Assembly: GCA_036782715.1 (NCBI GenBank)
Contig: DAIPYN010000005.1
Span: 1-64,000 of the forward strand
DNA from: UBA3478 sp036782715
Lineage (GTDB): Bacteria > Bacteroidota > Bacteroidia > Flavobacteriales > Flavobacteriaceae
Length of the DNA stretch: 64,000 nt
Direction: 5' to 3'
Part shown: in pieces, positions 8,559-15,561 of the stretch
Numbering within the stretch: the first letter of the stretch is position 1
How the letters are laid out: each line of letters starts with the position of its first letter
Made by a program: the position numbers and the translations under genes
The notes under the pieces: model-generated
The model's input: the letters and a program-made list of their open reading frames with translations, nothing else
Database searches by the model: none
Told to the model about the DNA's origin: nothing

Positions 8559-10292
8559 ATGAAATCTATCCTTCAGTTTATTCCAATCCTTCAATGGTTG
8601 CCTAATTATAAAAAAGCACATCTTTCAGGTGATCTATCGGCAGGATTAACTGTGGGAATTATGCTTATTCCGCAAGGAATGGCTTACGCCATGCTCGCCG
8701 GTCTACCTCCGGTTTTTGGTTTATATGCCTCCTTAATTCCACAAGTAATCTATGCACTCCTAGGAACTTCTAGGCAGCTTAGTGTTGCACCTGTAGCTAT
8801 GGACTCTCTACTGGTAGCAGCGGGCTTAGGAGCGCTTTCACTTAGTGGTATTGAGGAATACACTTCAATGGCTATTTACCTTGCCCTTTTCATGGGAAGT
8901 ATTCAATTCTTACTAGGTATCGTAAAGATGGGATTCTTAGTAAATTTCTTATCCAAGCCTGTTATTAGTGGGTTTACCTCTGCCGCTGCCTTAATCATTG
9001 GGCTCAGCCAATTAAAGCATTTACTCGGAGCTCCCATAGAAAACAGCAATCAAATCCATATTCTATTAGGGAATACCCTTGAAGTACTCGATCAGGTCAA
9101 TGTTTATGCTATCGCCCTGGGCGTTGCGGCGATTCTAATTATAAAAGCAATCAAGAAATGGGCTCCTAAGATTCCAGCCGCACTGGTGGTAACTATCTTA
9201 GGAATTGTGATCACCTATGCTTTCAACCTCAGCGAATACGGACTTAATATCGTTAAAGAGGTTCCTTCAGGCTTACCAAAGCTTGGGCTGCCAGAATTCT
9301 CAATGGATCGCTTCAACGATCTAGCTCCAATAGCAGTTACTCTTGCACTTATTGCATTTATGGAAGCCATTTCAGTAGCAAAGGCAATCGAAGAACGTAA
9401 GGGGCTTCAAGAGGTGAGACCGAATCAAGAACTTATAGCGATCGGAATGGCCAATGTAGTAGGGTCTATTTTTCAATCGTACCCCGTCACTGGAGGATTT
9501 TCGAGAACCGCAGTAAACGACCAAGCTGGTGCATCTACACCGCTTGCCTCGATCATTAGTGCGTTAATTGTAGGGCTAACGCTACTATTTTTAACTCCAC
9601 TTTTTTATCATCTACCCAAAACGGTACTTGCCGCCATTATCATGGTAGCAGTTTTCGGGCTGATTGATTTTGCCTACCCTGTTCGACTCTTTAGAAAAAG
9701 AAAGGACGAATTTGCTATACTCGTAATTACTTTTCTGACTACGCTAACTATTGGTATTACTGAAGGTATCATCCTAGGGGTACTAATCTCACTAGGCTTA
9801 ATGATTTTTAGAACCTCACAACCTCACTATGCAATTCTAGGAAGGATAAAGGACTCTACCCATTATCGAAATGTGAAACGATTTGACAAAGAGGTTAGCA
9901 TCGACCCAGAAGTGCTTTTCTTTCGATTCGATGGCCAATTATATTTCGGAAATAAGGATTATTTCAAAACTGAGCTTACTCAGGCAGTGGAGTCAAATGG
10001 CAGCGAATTAAAAGGAATTGTTTTATCGGTTGAGGCGATTAATTATATCGACTCGACAGCAGCACATATGTTGAGACAACTCTTTCGCCAGCTCGAAGAA
10101 AAAGGAATAAAGATTACGATTTCAGGACCTATCGGGCCGATTAGAGACATCTTAAAAAGAAGCGAGATCGTCGATCTCATAGGGAAACAATCCTTCTTTG
10201 ATAACGCACACGATGCCTTTTTATTCATCAAGGGAGATGAAAATAAAATCGATGAGTATTCAAGGAAAATAGCCTTAGAATCAAAAGAATAG
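8559..10292 (+). CDS. SulP-family inorganic anion transporter with STAS domain
   Basis: 577 residues. Residues about 20-420 contain the SulP membrane region with the signature GIMLIPQGMAYAMLAGLPPVFGLYAS-type block near residue 33 and a second conserved stretch PVTGGFSRTAVNDQAGA. Residues about 430-555 form a cytoplasmic STAS domain (SVEAINYIDSTAAHML). SulP proteins move sulfate, bicarbonate or other anions. It is co-transcribed with the crp gene (3-base gap) inside a sulfide/persulfide cassette, so export or import of sulfite, sulfate or thiosulfate is plausible. The substrate cannot be read from sequence. Confidence 0.9.
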   Translation: MKSILQFIPILQWLPNYKKAHLSGDLSAGLTVGIMLIPQGMAYAMLAGLPPVFGLYASLIPQVIYALLGTSRQLSVAPVAMDSLLVAAGLGALSLSGIEEYTSMAIYLALFMGSIQFLLGIVKMGFLVNFLSKPVISGFTSAAALIIGLSQLKHLLGAPIENSNQIHILLGNTLEVLDQVNVYAIALGVAAILIIKAIKKWAPKIPAALVVTILGIVITYAFNLSEYGLNIVKEVPSGLPKLGLPEFSMDRFNDLAPIAVTLALIAFMEAISVAKAIEERKGLQEVRPNQELIAIGMANVVGSIFQSYPVTGGFSRTAVNDQAGASTPLASIISALIVGLTLLFLTPLFYHLPKTVLAAIIMVAVFGLIDFAYPVRLFRKRKDEFAILVITFLTTLTIGITEGIILGVLISLGLMIFRTSQPHYAILGRIKDSTHYRNVKRFDKEVSIDPEVLFFRFDGQLYFGNKDYFKTELTQAVESNGSELKGIVLSVEAINYIDSTAAHMLRQLFRQLEEKGIKITISGPIGPIRDILKRSEIVDLIGKQSFFDNAHDAFLFIKGDENKIDEYSRKIALESKE

Positions 10293-10298
10293 ACTTTT

Positions 10299-10312
10299 GT
10301 AACTTAGGTAAC
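10299..10312. promoter_or_regulatory. Crp/Fnr-type operator 2 (GTAAC-TTAG-GTAAC)
   Basis: Same layout as operator 1 with one mismatch in the right arm (GTAAC instead of GTTAC). Centre 10305.5, exactly 29.5 bases upstream of the first T of TAACTTTG at 10335. A second small palindrome, GTAAT-AGG-ATTAC, lies at 10316-10328 between this site and the box. Confidence 0.65.
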
Positions 10313-10334
10313 TATGTAATAGGATTACCTCTAT

Positions 10335-10342
10335 TAACTTTG
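10335..10342 (+). promoter_or_regulatory. -7 promoter box of the persulfide dioxygenase gene (TAACTTTG)
   Basis: Exact TAnnTTTG match, 23 nt before the ATG at 10366. The operator at 10299-10312 is centred about 42 bases upstream of the expected transcription start. Confidence 0.68.
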
Positions 10343-10365
10343 ACACACTTTAAACAGTACGCGAC

Positions 10366-11784
10366 ATGAAAATAGAACAAATTTATACCGGATGTTTAGC
10401 TCAAGGAGCTTACTACATTGAAAGCCAAGGAGAGGTAGCCATTATTGATCCTCTAAGAGAGGTAAAGCCTTATCTCGAAAAGGCTAAAGAAGCTAATGCT
10501 AAAATCAAGTACATTTTTGAAACTCACTTTCACGCAGACTTCGTGAGTGGACACTTAAGTTTAGCCAAAGAATCAGGTGCCCCTATTATTTATGGGCCAA
10601 ATGCCAACCCTAGTTTTGATGCCATTATCGCTAAAGATGGTCAAGAATTCAAGTTAGGAGAAGTTACCATCGTAGTGCTTCACACGCCAGGGCATACCAT
10701 GGAGTCTACTACCTATTTACTACGAGATGCTAACGGTAAAGACCATGCTATTTTTAGCGGAGACACTTTATTTTTAGGAGATGTTGGACGCCCTGATCTA
10801 GCTCAAAAAGCAGCTGATATGACGCAAGAACAATTAGCGGAAACACTTTTTGATAGTTTGAGAACTAAGATCATGCCTCTTTCAGATGAAATCACTGTTT
10901 ATCCTGGTCACGGAGCCGGTTCAGCTTGTGGTAAAAACATGATGAAAGAGACCGTTGACTCCTTAGGGAATCAGAAAAAAATGAATTATGCCTTACGTGC
11001 AGACATGACTAAGGCCGAGTTTGTAAAAGAAGTTACCGACGGTCTGCTGCCTCCGCCTCAATACTTCCCATTAAATGTGAAGATGAACAAGGAAGGATAC
11101 GACCACTTCGACGAAGTATTAGAAAGAGGATCGACTCCTTTAAGTCCTGAGGCTTTTGAGGATGTCGCTAATCAAACAGGCGCACTAGTTATTGATGTTC
11201 GTCATCAAGATGATTTCGTAAAAGGGCATATCCCGCGTTCGATCTTCATCGGTTTAGACGGTAGTTTTGCCCCATGGGTAGGAGCGCTAATTGCTGATGT
11301 CGAGCAACCCTTATTAATCGTCACTCCAGAGGGACGCGAAGAAGAGACTATTACCCGTTTAGCACGTGTAGGTTTTGATAACACCTTGGGATACCTAGAA
11401 GGAGGTTTCGAGTCTTGGAAAAATGCAGGTAAAGAATTCGACACCATTGATACGATTTCTGCTGAAGATTTAAAATCAAAACTAGCATCTAACGATACTG
11501 AAGTTTTTGATGTACGCAAGGATACCGAGTTCTATGCACACCGTATACCTAGTGCCAAGAACACCCCACTAGATTACCTCAACGACCACTTAGGTGAATT
11601 TCCTGAAAATAAGTCATTCTTCGTCCACTGTGCCGGAGGATACCGCTCGGTAATCGCAGGTTCGATACTGAAGAGTCGAGGAATTCATAATTTTATTGAT
11701 ATTACTGGGGGGTTTAAAGCTATCGAAGCAGCAGAAATAAAGTTGACTGACTATGTGTGTCCGTCAACGATGCCTTCGAAATAA
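10366..11784 (+). CDS. persulfide dioxygenase-rhodanese fusion (metallo-beta-lactamase fold, CstB-like)
   Basis: 472 residues. Residues 1-250 are an ETHE1-type metallo-beta-lactamase domain: THFHAD (H54, H56, D58), H110 in TPGH, D133 in SGDT and H182 in YPGHG. Non-heme-iron persulfide dioxygenases of this type oxidise glutathione or low-molecular-weight persulfides to sulfite. Two rhodanese domains follow. The first (about 260-360) has TPEGRE where the active Cys loop should be and is therefore a pseudo-rhodanese. The second (about 375-465) carries C422 in the loop HCAGGYR and should transfer sulfur. The order dioxygenase, inactive rhodanese, active rhodanese matches Staphylococcus CstB. It has its own promoter with a Crp-type operator and precedes an SQR-like gene, so it likely consumes the persulfide made by SQR. 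Confidence 0.93.
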   Translation: MKIEQIYTGCLAQGAYYIESQGEVAIIDPLREVKPYLEKAKEANAKIKYIFETHFHADFVSGHLSLAKESGAPIIYGPNANPSFDAIIAKDGQEFKLGEVTIVVLHTPGHTMESTTYLLRDANGKDHAIFSGDTLFLGDVGRPDLAQKAADMTQEQLAETLFDSLRTKIMPLSDEITVYPGHGAGSACGKNMMKETVDSLGNQKKMNYALRADMTKAEFVKEVTDGLLPPPQYFPLNVKMNKEGYDHFDEVLERGSTPLSPEAFEDVANQTGALVIDVRHQDDFVKGHIPRSIFIGLDGSFAPWVGALIADVEQPLLIVTPEGREEETITRLARVGFDNTLGYLEGGFESWKNAGKEFDTIDTISAEDLKSKLASNDTEVFDVRKDTEFYAHRIPSAKNTPLDYLNDHLGEFPENKSFFVHCAGGYRSVIAGSILKSRGIHNFIDITGGFKAIEAAEIKLTDYVCPSTMPSK

Positions 11785-11807
11785 ACCTAATAATTTCAAG
11801 TTTACTG

Positions 11808-11833
11808 CCCTGTGTAACTTTAGTTACACAGGG
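11808..11833. promoter_or_regulatory. Crp/Fnr-type operator 3 overlapping a terminator hairpin
   Basis: Perfect inverted repeat with 11-bp arms (CCCTGTGTAAC at 11808-11818, GTTACACAGGG at 11823-11833) around TTTA, followed by TTTTT. As DNA it contains TGTAAC-N4-GTTACA, the most symmetric of the four operators. Its centre 11820.5 is 29.5 bases upstream of TAGCTTTT (11850-11857). As RNA it is a rho-independent terminator for the persulfide dioxygenase gene. Confidence 0.72.
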
Positions 11834-11838
11834 TTTTT
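11808..11838 (+). terminator. rho-independent terminator after the persulfide dioxygenase gene
   Basis: 11-bp perfect stem, TTTA loop and a T-run starting at 11834, 23 bases after the stop codon. The same bases form Crp-type operator 3. Confidence 0.78.
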
Positions 11839-11849
11839 CGTTTTATTAC

Positions 11850-11857
11850 TAGCTTTT
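11850..11857 (+). promoter_or_regulatory. putative -7 box of the SQR-like gene (TAGCTTTT)
   Basis: 7 of 8 matches to TAnnTTTG (last G replaced by T), 29 nt before the ATG at 11887. It is chosen because operator 3 is centred exactly 29.5 bases upstream, as for operators 1 and 2. Confidence 0.5.
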
Positions 11858-11886
11858 CTCTCAACTTTAACTAAACGATAAACACT

Positions 11887-13170
11887 ATGTCAACTTCTTA
11901 TCAAGTTCTAATTATTGGGGGAGGTACTGCTGGTATCATGGCAGCATCTCGTTTACAGAAATTAGATTCATCACTCTCAATCGCCATTATCGAGCCTGCC
12001 GACACTCACTATTACCAACCCGCGTGGACCTTAGTGGGTGCTGGAGCTTTTGATTATAAAAAAACTGCCAAACCTATGGCAGAGGTAATGCCAAAAGGGG
12101 TTTCATGGGTGAAAGACTTTGCGGTTTCATTCGATCCTGAGAACAACTCAGTAAGCACGAAAGAAAGTGGTGACATCTCCTATGATTACTTAATTGTAGC
12201 TCCAGGACTTGTTATGGAGCCTAGTATGATTAAAGGTTTACCTGAAGCTCTTGATAAAGGGGTTGTTTGCAGTAACTACACCGATCCAGAACACACTTGG
12301 AAATTACTGCAAGACTTTAAAGGAGGAAATGCAATCTTCACACAGCCGGCGACACCCATTAAATGTGGTGGTGCTCCACAGAAAATTGCTTATCTGGCTG
12401 CAGATTACCTCAAGAAACAGGGACTATCTAAGAAATCTAATGTAATGTTTGCTACCCCGGGTAGCGTAATTTTTGGTGTACCGGTAATCAGAGAAACTTT
12501 AATGAAGGTCATTGGCAAATACAATATTAAGTTTCATCCGTACAATACGCCCGTAGAAATCGATTCAAAGAAAAAAATCGTTTATTTCCTTGATAAGACT
12601 CCAGAAGACCACGCTTATTTTGTTCAAAAAGAAGGAAGCTCCTTCGGTACAGATAATATGTTCGGCGCAACAAAAACTGAAGATGGTAGAATTGCGGTAC
12701 CATTCGACTTTCTCCATATTGCTCCACCTCAAGCAGCACCGAAATTTATTAGAGAGTCGACCCTAGCCAATGATGGGGGCTGGTTGAGCGTTGATAAGCA
12801 CACCCTACAGCACACCAAGTATGCTAACGTATTTGGATTAGGTGATGTAGCCGGGTTACCGACTGCAAAAACAGGAGCTGCAATTCGCAAGCAAGTTCCA
12901 GTAGTATTGGACAACATCTTACGTTTAATCAAATCAAATACTATCGGCTCTAAATCCTATAATGGCTACTCATCTTGTCCGCTGGTTACAGGCTATGGTA
13001 AAATGGTACTTGCAGAATTTGATTACGACAACAACTTTACTCCAGATCCAAAACTCAAACAAATGCTCGTATTCGACTCATCGAAAGAACATTGGAGACT
13101 ATGGATGTTGAAAAAGTTCGGACTTCCCTATCTGTATTGGAATAAAATGCTAAAAGGAGAGGACGTATAA
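11887..13170 (+). CDS. sulfide:quinone oxidoreductase-like FAD/NAD(P)-binding flavoprotein
   Basis: 427 residues of the two-dinucleotide-binding-domain flavoprotein family. The FAD motif is GGGTAG near residue 12, with HYYQPAWTLVGAG at 41-53, the conserved SQR opening. The redox cysteines are C160 (PIKCGGAPQK) and C364 (SSCPLVTGYG), the pair used by type II (SQRDL-like) SQRs. GLGDVAGLPTAKTGAA at 317-332 is the C-terminal FAD-contact motif. It should oxidise sulfide to a persulfide at the membrane and pass electrons to quinone. It lies between the persulfide dioxygenase and YeeE/YedE transporter genes and has its own Crp-type operator. The family is sure; the acceptor thiol is not known. Confidence 0.9.
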   Translation: MSTSYQVLIIGGGTAGIMAASRLQKLDSSLSIAIIEPADTHYYQPAWTLVGAGAFDYKKTAKPMAEVMPKGVSWVKDFAVSFDPENNSVSTKESGDISYDYLIVAPGLVMEPSMIKGLPEALDKGVVCSNYTDPEHTWKLLQDFKGGNAIFTQPATPIKCGGAPQKIAYLAADYLKKQGLSKKSNVMFATPGSVIFGVPVIRETLMKVIGKYNIKFHPYNTPVEIDSKKKIVYFLDKTPEDHAYFVQKEGSSFGTDNMFGATKTEDGRIAVPFDFLHIAPPQAAPKFIRESTLANDGGWLSVDKHTLQHTKYANVFGLGDVAGLPTAKTGAAIRKQVPVVLDNILRLIKSNTIGSKSYNGYSSCPLVTGYGKMVLAEFDYDNNFTPDPKLKQMLVFDSSKEHWRLWMLKKFGLPYLYWNKMLKGEDV

Positions 13171-13181
13171 TTTTTACATAT

Positions 13182-13195
13182 GTAACCTAGATTAC
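13182..13195. promoter_or_regulatory. Crp/Fnr-type operator 4 (GTAAC-CTAG-ATTAC)
   Basis: With flanking bases it reads TGTAAC-CTAG-ATTACA (13181-13196), one mismatch from symmetry. Centre 13188.5, 30.5 bases upstream of the first T of TATTTTTG at 13219. It partly overlaps the terminator hairpin of the SQR gene. Confidence 0.65.
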
Positions 13196-13225
13196 ACCCA
13201 CTTACCCAGTGGGTGTTTTATTTTT
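13194..13225 (+). terminator. rho-independent terminator after the SQR-like gene
   Basis: Stem ACACCCACT (13194-13202) with AGTGGGTGT (13208-13216), loop TACCC, then TTTATTTTT. It sits between operator 4 and the -7 box of the next gene. Confidence 0.78.
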
Positions 13226-13226
13226 G
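13219..13226 (+). promoter_or_regulatory. -7 promoter box of the YeeE/YedE pair (TATTTTTG)
   Basis: Exact TAnnTTTG match, 20 nt before the ATG at 13247. It is part of the T-run of the preceding terminator. Confidence 0.6.
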
Positions 13227-13246
13227 AAACGTGAAAAAATGATCCT

Positions 13247-13804
13247 ATGGAATTGATAATGCAACCCTGGCCATGGTATGTTTCTGGCCCACTCATCGCG
13301 CTTGTGATGTTTTTCTTAATCTTCTCAGGAAGAAACTTTGGTATGTCTGGTAATTTACGCATCATGTGTGCCGCCCTTAGTGGAGACAAAGCTTGTGACT
13401 TCTTTCGTTTTGACTGGAAGGCTCAACGTTGGAATTTAGTTTTCGCTCTGGGGGCAATTTTAGGTGGCTTCGTGGCCGCCGAATTTTTAAGCGCTGATAC
13501 CGCAGTAGCAATCACAGAAGGTACCATCGAAAAACTGACCCAGTATGGCTTTACAGACGGTGGAGCCGCCTACCTCCCAGAACAACTATTCAGTTTAGAT
13601 TCCCTTAGCGATCCCTATACATTGCTGTTGCTAGCCATTGGAGGGTTTCTCGTTGGATTCGGTTCTAGATATGCAGGCGGATGTACTTCAGGACACGCAA
13701 TCTCTGGATTAAGCGACCTTCAACTTCCATCACTCATCGCAGTGATAGGTTTCTTTATCGGAGGCCTCTTTATGGTTCATGTTCTATTCCCAATTTTATT
13801 CTAA
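13247..13804 (+). CDS. YeeE/YedE (TsuA-like) transporter, N-terminal half protein
   Basis: 185 residues, hydrophobic, with about 4 membrane segments. C41 (RIMCAAL) and C146 (AGGCTSGH) are the conserved cysteines of the YeeE/YedE family; single-chain relatives such as TsuA import thiosulfate by passing it along such cysteines. The transporter is split here, and the other half is encoded 15 bases downstream. It is preceded by an exact -7 box and a Crp-type operator shared with the sulfide-oxidation genes, so it probably moves thiosulfate or a related sulfur compound made or used by that pathway. The direction of transport is inference. Confidence 0.88.
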   Translation: MELIMQPWPWYVSGPLIALVMFFLIFSGRNFGMSGNLRIMCAALSGDKACDFFRFDWKAQRWNLVFALGAILGGFVAAEFLSADTAVAITEGTIEKLTQYGFTDGGAAYLPEQLFSLDSLSDPYTLLLLAIGGFLVGFGSRYAGGCTSGHAISGLSDLQLPSLIAVIGFFIGGLFMVHVLFPILF

Positions 13805-13819
13805 AAACACGATTTACCC

Positions 13820-14233
13820 ATGAAAACACTAAAATATTTAATTACAGGTATCGTATTTGGAGTTATTATGTTCAAATCAGAAGCGGCTTCCTGGTTTAGA
13901 ATCTTTGAAATGTTCCAGTTTAATTCGTTCCACATGTACGGAATTATCGGTTCGGCTCTTGCCACCGGAGTTATAGGGATTCAACTTATTAAACGTCTCA
14001 AACTGAAGTCCTTCTCTGGGGAAGAAATTATCATTCCTCCGAAGGCAAAAGGATGGAAAAACTATTTGTTTGGAGGTATTTTATTTGGTTTAGGATGGGG
14101 ACTTGCCGGAGCATGTCCTGGCCCAATTTTCACCTTAATTGGAGCAGGTTTTCTTCCGCTGATTTTAGTCCTTGTATTCGCAGTACTCGGCACTTTCGTT
14201 TACGGAATCCTTAGACCCAAACTACCTCATTAA
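13820..14233 (+). CDS. YeeE/YedE-family (DUF6691-type) transporter, C-terminal half protein
   Basis: 137 residues with about 4 membrane segments. The key motif is GWGLAGACPGP with C99, which completes the cysteine set of the split transporter begun by the preceding gene. The start ATG lies 15 bases after the previous stop and no promoter is visible between them, so both halves are co-transcribed and presumably assemble in the inner membrane. No strong terminator follows; the next gene, folE, has its own promoter. Confidence 0.87.
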   Translation: MKTLKYLITGIVFGVIMFKSEAASWFRIFEMFQFNSFHMYGIIGSALATGVIGIQLIKRLKLKSFSGEEIIIPPKAKGWKNYLFGGILFGLGWGLAGACPGPIFTLIGAGFLPLILVLVFAVLGTFVYGILRPKLPH

Positions 14234-14287
14234 AAGTCCTTAAACTTATTTTTGTTTATTGATTTTTAAAAATACTTAAACAATTTG

Positions 14288-14295
14288 TATATTTG
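14288..14295 (+). promoter_or_regulatory. -7 promoter box of folE (TATATTTG)
   Basis: Exact TAnnTTTG match, 37 nt before the folE ATG and directly abutting the inverted repeat at 14296-14329. Confidence 0.6.
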
Positions 14296-14329
14296 AAGTA
14301 CGGCGCATTCTAAACCTGGCGCCGTACTT
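14296..14329. promoter_or_regulatory. 11-bp perfect inverted repeat between the folE -7 box and ATG
   Basis: Left arm AAGTACGGCGC (14296-14306), right arm GCGCCGTACTT (14319-14329), 12-base centre. It begins at the base after the -7 box and ends 3 bases before the start codon, leaving no room for a Shine-Dalgarno. There is no T-run after it, so it is not a terminator. It may be a repressor operator or an mRNA hairpin that limits translation of folE; which one cannot be decided from sequence. Confidence 0.6.
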
Positions 14330-14332
14330 GCT

Positions 14333-15028
14333 ATGAAAACAGATTCTTTAGATACCCAAAAAATAAGTAAAAGCCTCTCAGACTTTGATTTTGACGAAAT
14401 TGGAGACGAACATCTTTACACAGGATTGCAAACCCCTATGCGCAAAGATGCTTTTGCACTAACTGACCAGCAGAAGAAAGAGAAAATCTCCCATCTTTTC
14501 GAACAGATCATGCATGTCATGGGATTAGATCTCTCTGATGATTCTCTAAAAGGCACTCCAAAACGAGTTGCCAAAATGTATATCGATGAGATATTTTCAG
14601 GGTTAAATCCAAAGAATAAACCAAGTGTTGCCTTATTCGAAAACAAGTATGAATACGGTCAAATGCTGGTTGAAAAAGACATTACCTTTTATTCCAATTG
14701 TGAGCATCATTTTGTACCTATCATCGGCAAAGCTCATGTAGCTTATATCTCATCGGGCCAAGTTATTGGCTTATCGAAGCTGAATCGTATCGTTCAGTAT
14801 TACGCCAAGCGACCACAGGTTCAAGAGAGACTTACGAATCAGATTGGTACCGATTTACAAGAATTATTAGCCACTGAAGATGTTGCCGTAATTATTGACG
14901 CCAAACATTTATGCGTTTCTTCTAGAGGCATAAAAGACGACACTTCTGCTACCGTCACGTCGTTCTACGGAGGCGAGTTCAAGAAACCCGAAAAATTAGC
15001 CGAATTACATCGCTATATCTACAAATAA
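14333..15028 (+). CDS. folE: GTP cyclohydrolase I
   Basis: 231 residues. It converts GTP to 7,8-dihydroneopterin triphosphate, the first step of folate and pterin synthesis, in the cytoplasm. The family motifs are clear: SNCEHHFVPIIGKAHVAYI around residues 122-140, with Cys and His zinc ligands, GLSKLNRIVQYYAKRPQVQE, and near the end AKHLCVSSRGIKD with the third zinc ligand Cys. The first 40 residues are an acidic extension outside the conserved core. Its stop shares bases with the next start (TAATG at 15026-15030), so the glutathione peroxidase gene is co-translated. The 5' leader holds an unusual inverted repeat. Confidence 0.96.
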   Translation: MKTDSLDTQKISKSLSDFDFDEIGDEHLYTGLQTPMRKDAFALTDQQKKEKISHLFEQIMHVMGLDLSDDSLKGTPKRVAKMYIDEIFSGLNPKNKPSVALFENKYEYGQMLVEKDITFYSNCEHHFVPIIGKAHVAYISSGQVIGLSKLNRIVQYYAKRPQVQERLTNQIGTDLQELLATEDVAVIIDAKHLCVSSRGIKDDTSATVTSFYGGEFKKPEKLAELHRYIYK

Positions 15029-15561
15029 TGAAACTATTCGATTCGTTAGCAAACACCTTTAAAAAAGTAGATCAAGGAATGTCCAAAGCTACAGAAATGC
15101 CACAGTTTGAAATACAAACCTTGCAAGGGAGCAAGATTGACTGGGGTAAATTCGACGGTAAGTATTTGCTTTTTGTGAATGTTGCTTCTGCTTGTGGCTT
15201 TACCCCACAATACAAGGGTCTTCAAAAACTGTACGAAACCTATAAAGAACAACTAGAAATTATAGGCCTTCCTTGTAATCAATTCGGAGCTCAAGAACCA
15301 GGAAATGCCGACGAGATTACCTCATTCTGTGAATTAAATTTTGGTGTTTCATTCACACTAACAGAAAAGATTGCAGTGAAGGGAGTGAAACAGCATCCGC
15401 TATACCAATGGCTTACAGATGCCAATGAAAATGGAATGAAGAGTAGTTCTGTTAAATGGAATTTTCAAAAATATTTAGTGGGTCCAGATCGTAAACTGAT
15501 TGACTACTACTATTCGACTACCGATCCACTTTCAAAGAAAATCACCCGTCATTTTGAGTAA
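15028..15561 (+). CDS. glutathione peroxidase family protein (Cys type)
   Basis: 177 residues. Thioredoxin-fold peroxidase that reduces hydrogen or lipid peroxides. The active-site loop is VNVASACGFTPQY with Cys in place of selenocysteine. GLPCNQFGAQEPG carries the second conserved Cys and the Gln of the tetrad, and KWNFQKYLVG the Trp and Asn. Bacterial enzymes of this type usually use thioredoxin rather than glutathione. It starts inside the folE stop codon (TAATG) and overlaps the start of the DUF2452 gene, so the three form one operon. No signal peptide is evident. Confidence 0.93.
   Translation: MKLFDSLANTFKKVDQGMSKATEMPQFEIQTLQGSKIDWGKFDGKYLLFVNVASACGFTPQYKGLQKLYETYKEQLEIIGLPCNQFGAQEPGNADEITSFCELNFGVSFTLTEKIAVKGVKQHPLYQWLTDANENGMKSSSVKWNFQKYLVGPDRKLIDYYYSTTDPLSKKITRHFE

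Noticed and set aside
14296..14329. folE inverted repeat as a terminator of the YeeE/YedE genes
   Set aside because: No T-run follows either arm, and it directly follows the folE -7 box.
15500..15553. Longer start for the DUF2452 gene at TTG 15500
   Set aside because: It would lie 60 bases inside the peroxidase gene and adds residues not typical of the family; TTG at 15554 fits the conserved N-terminus.
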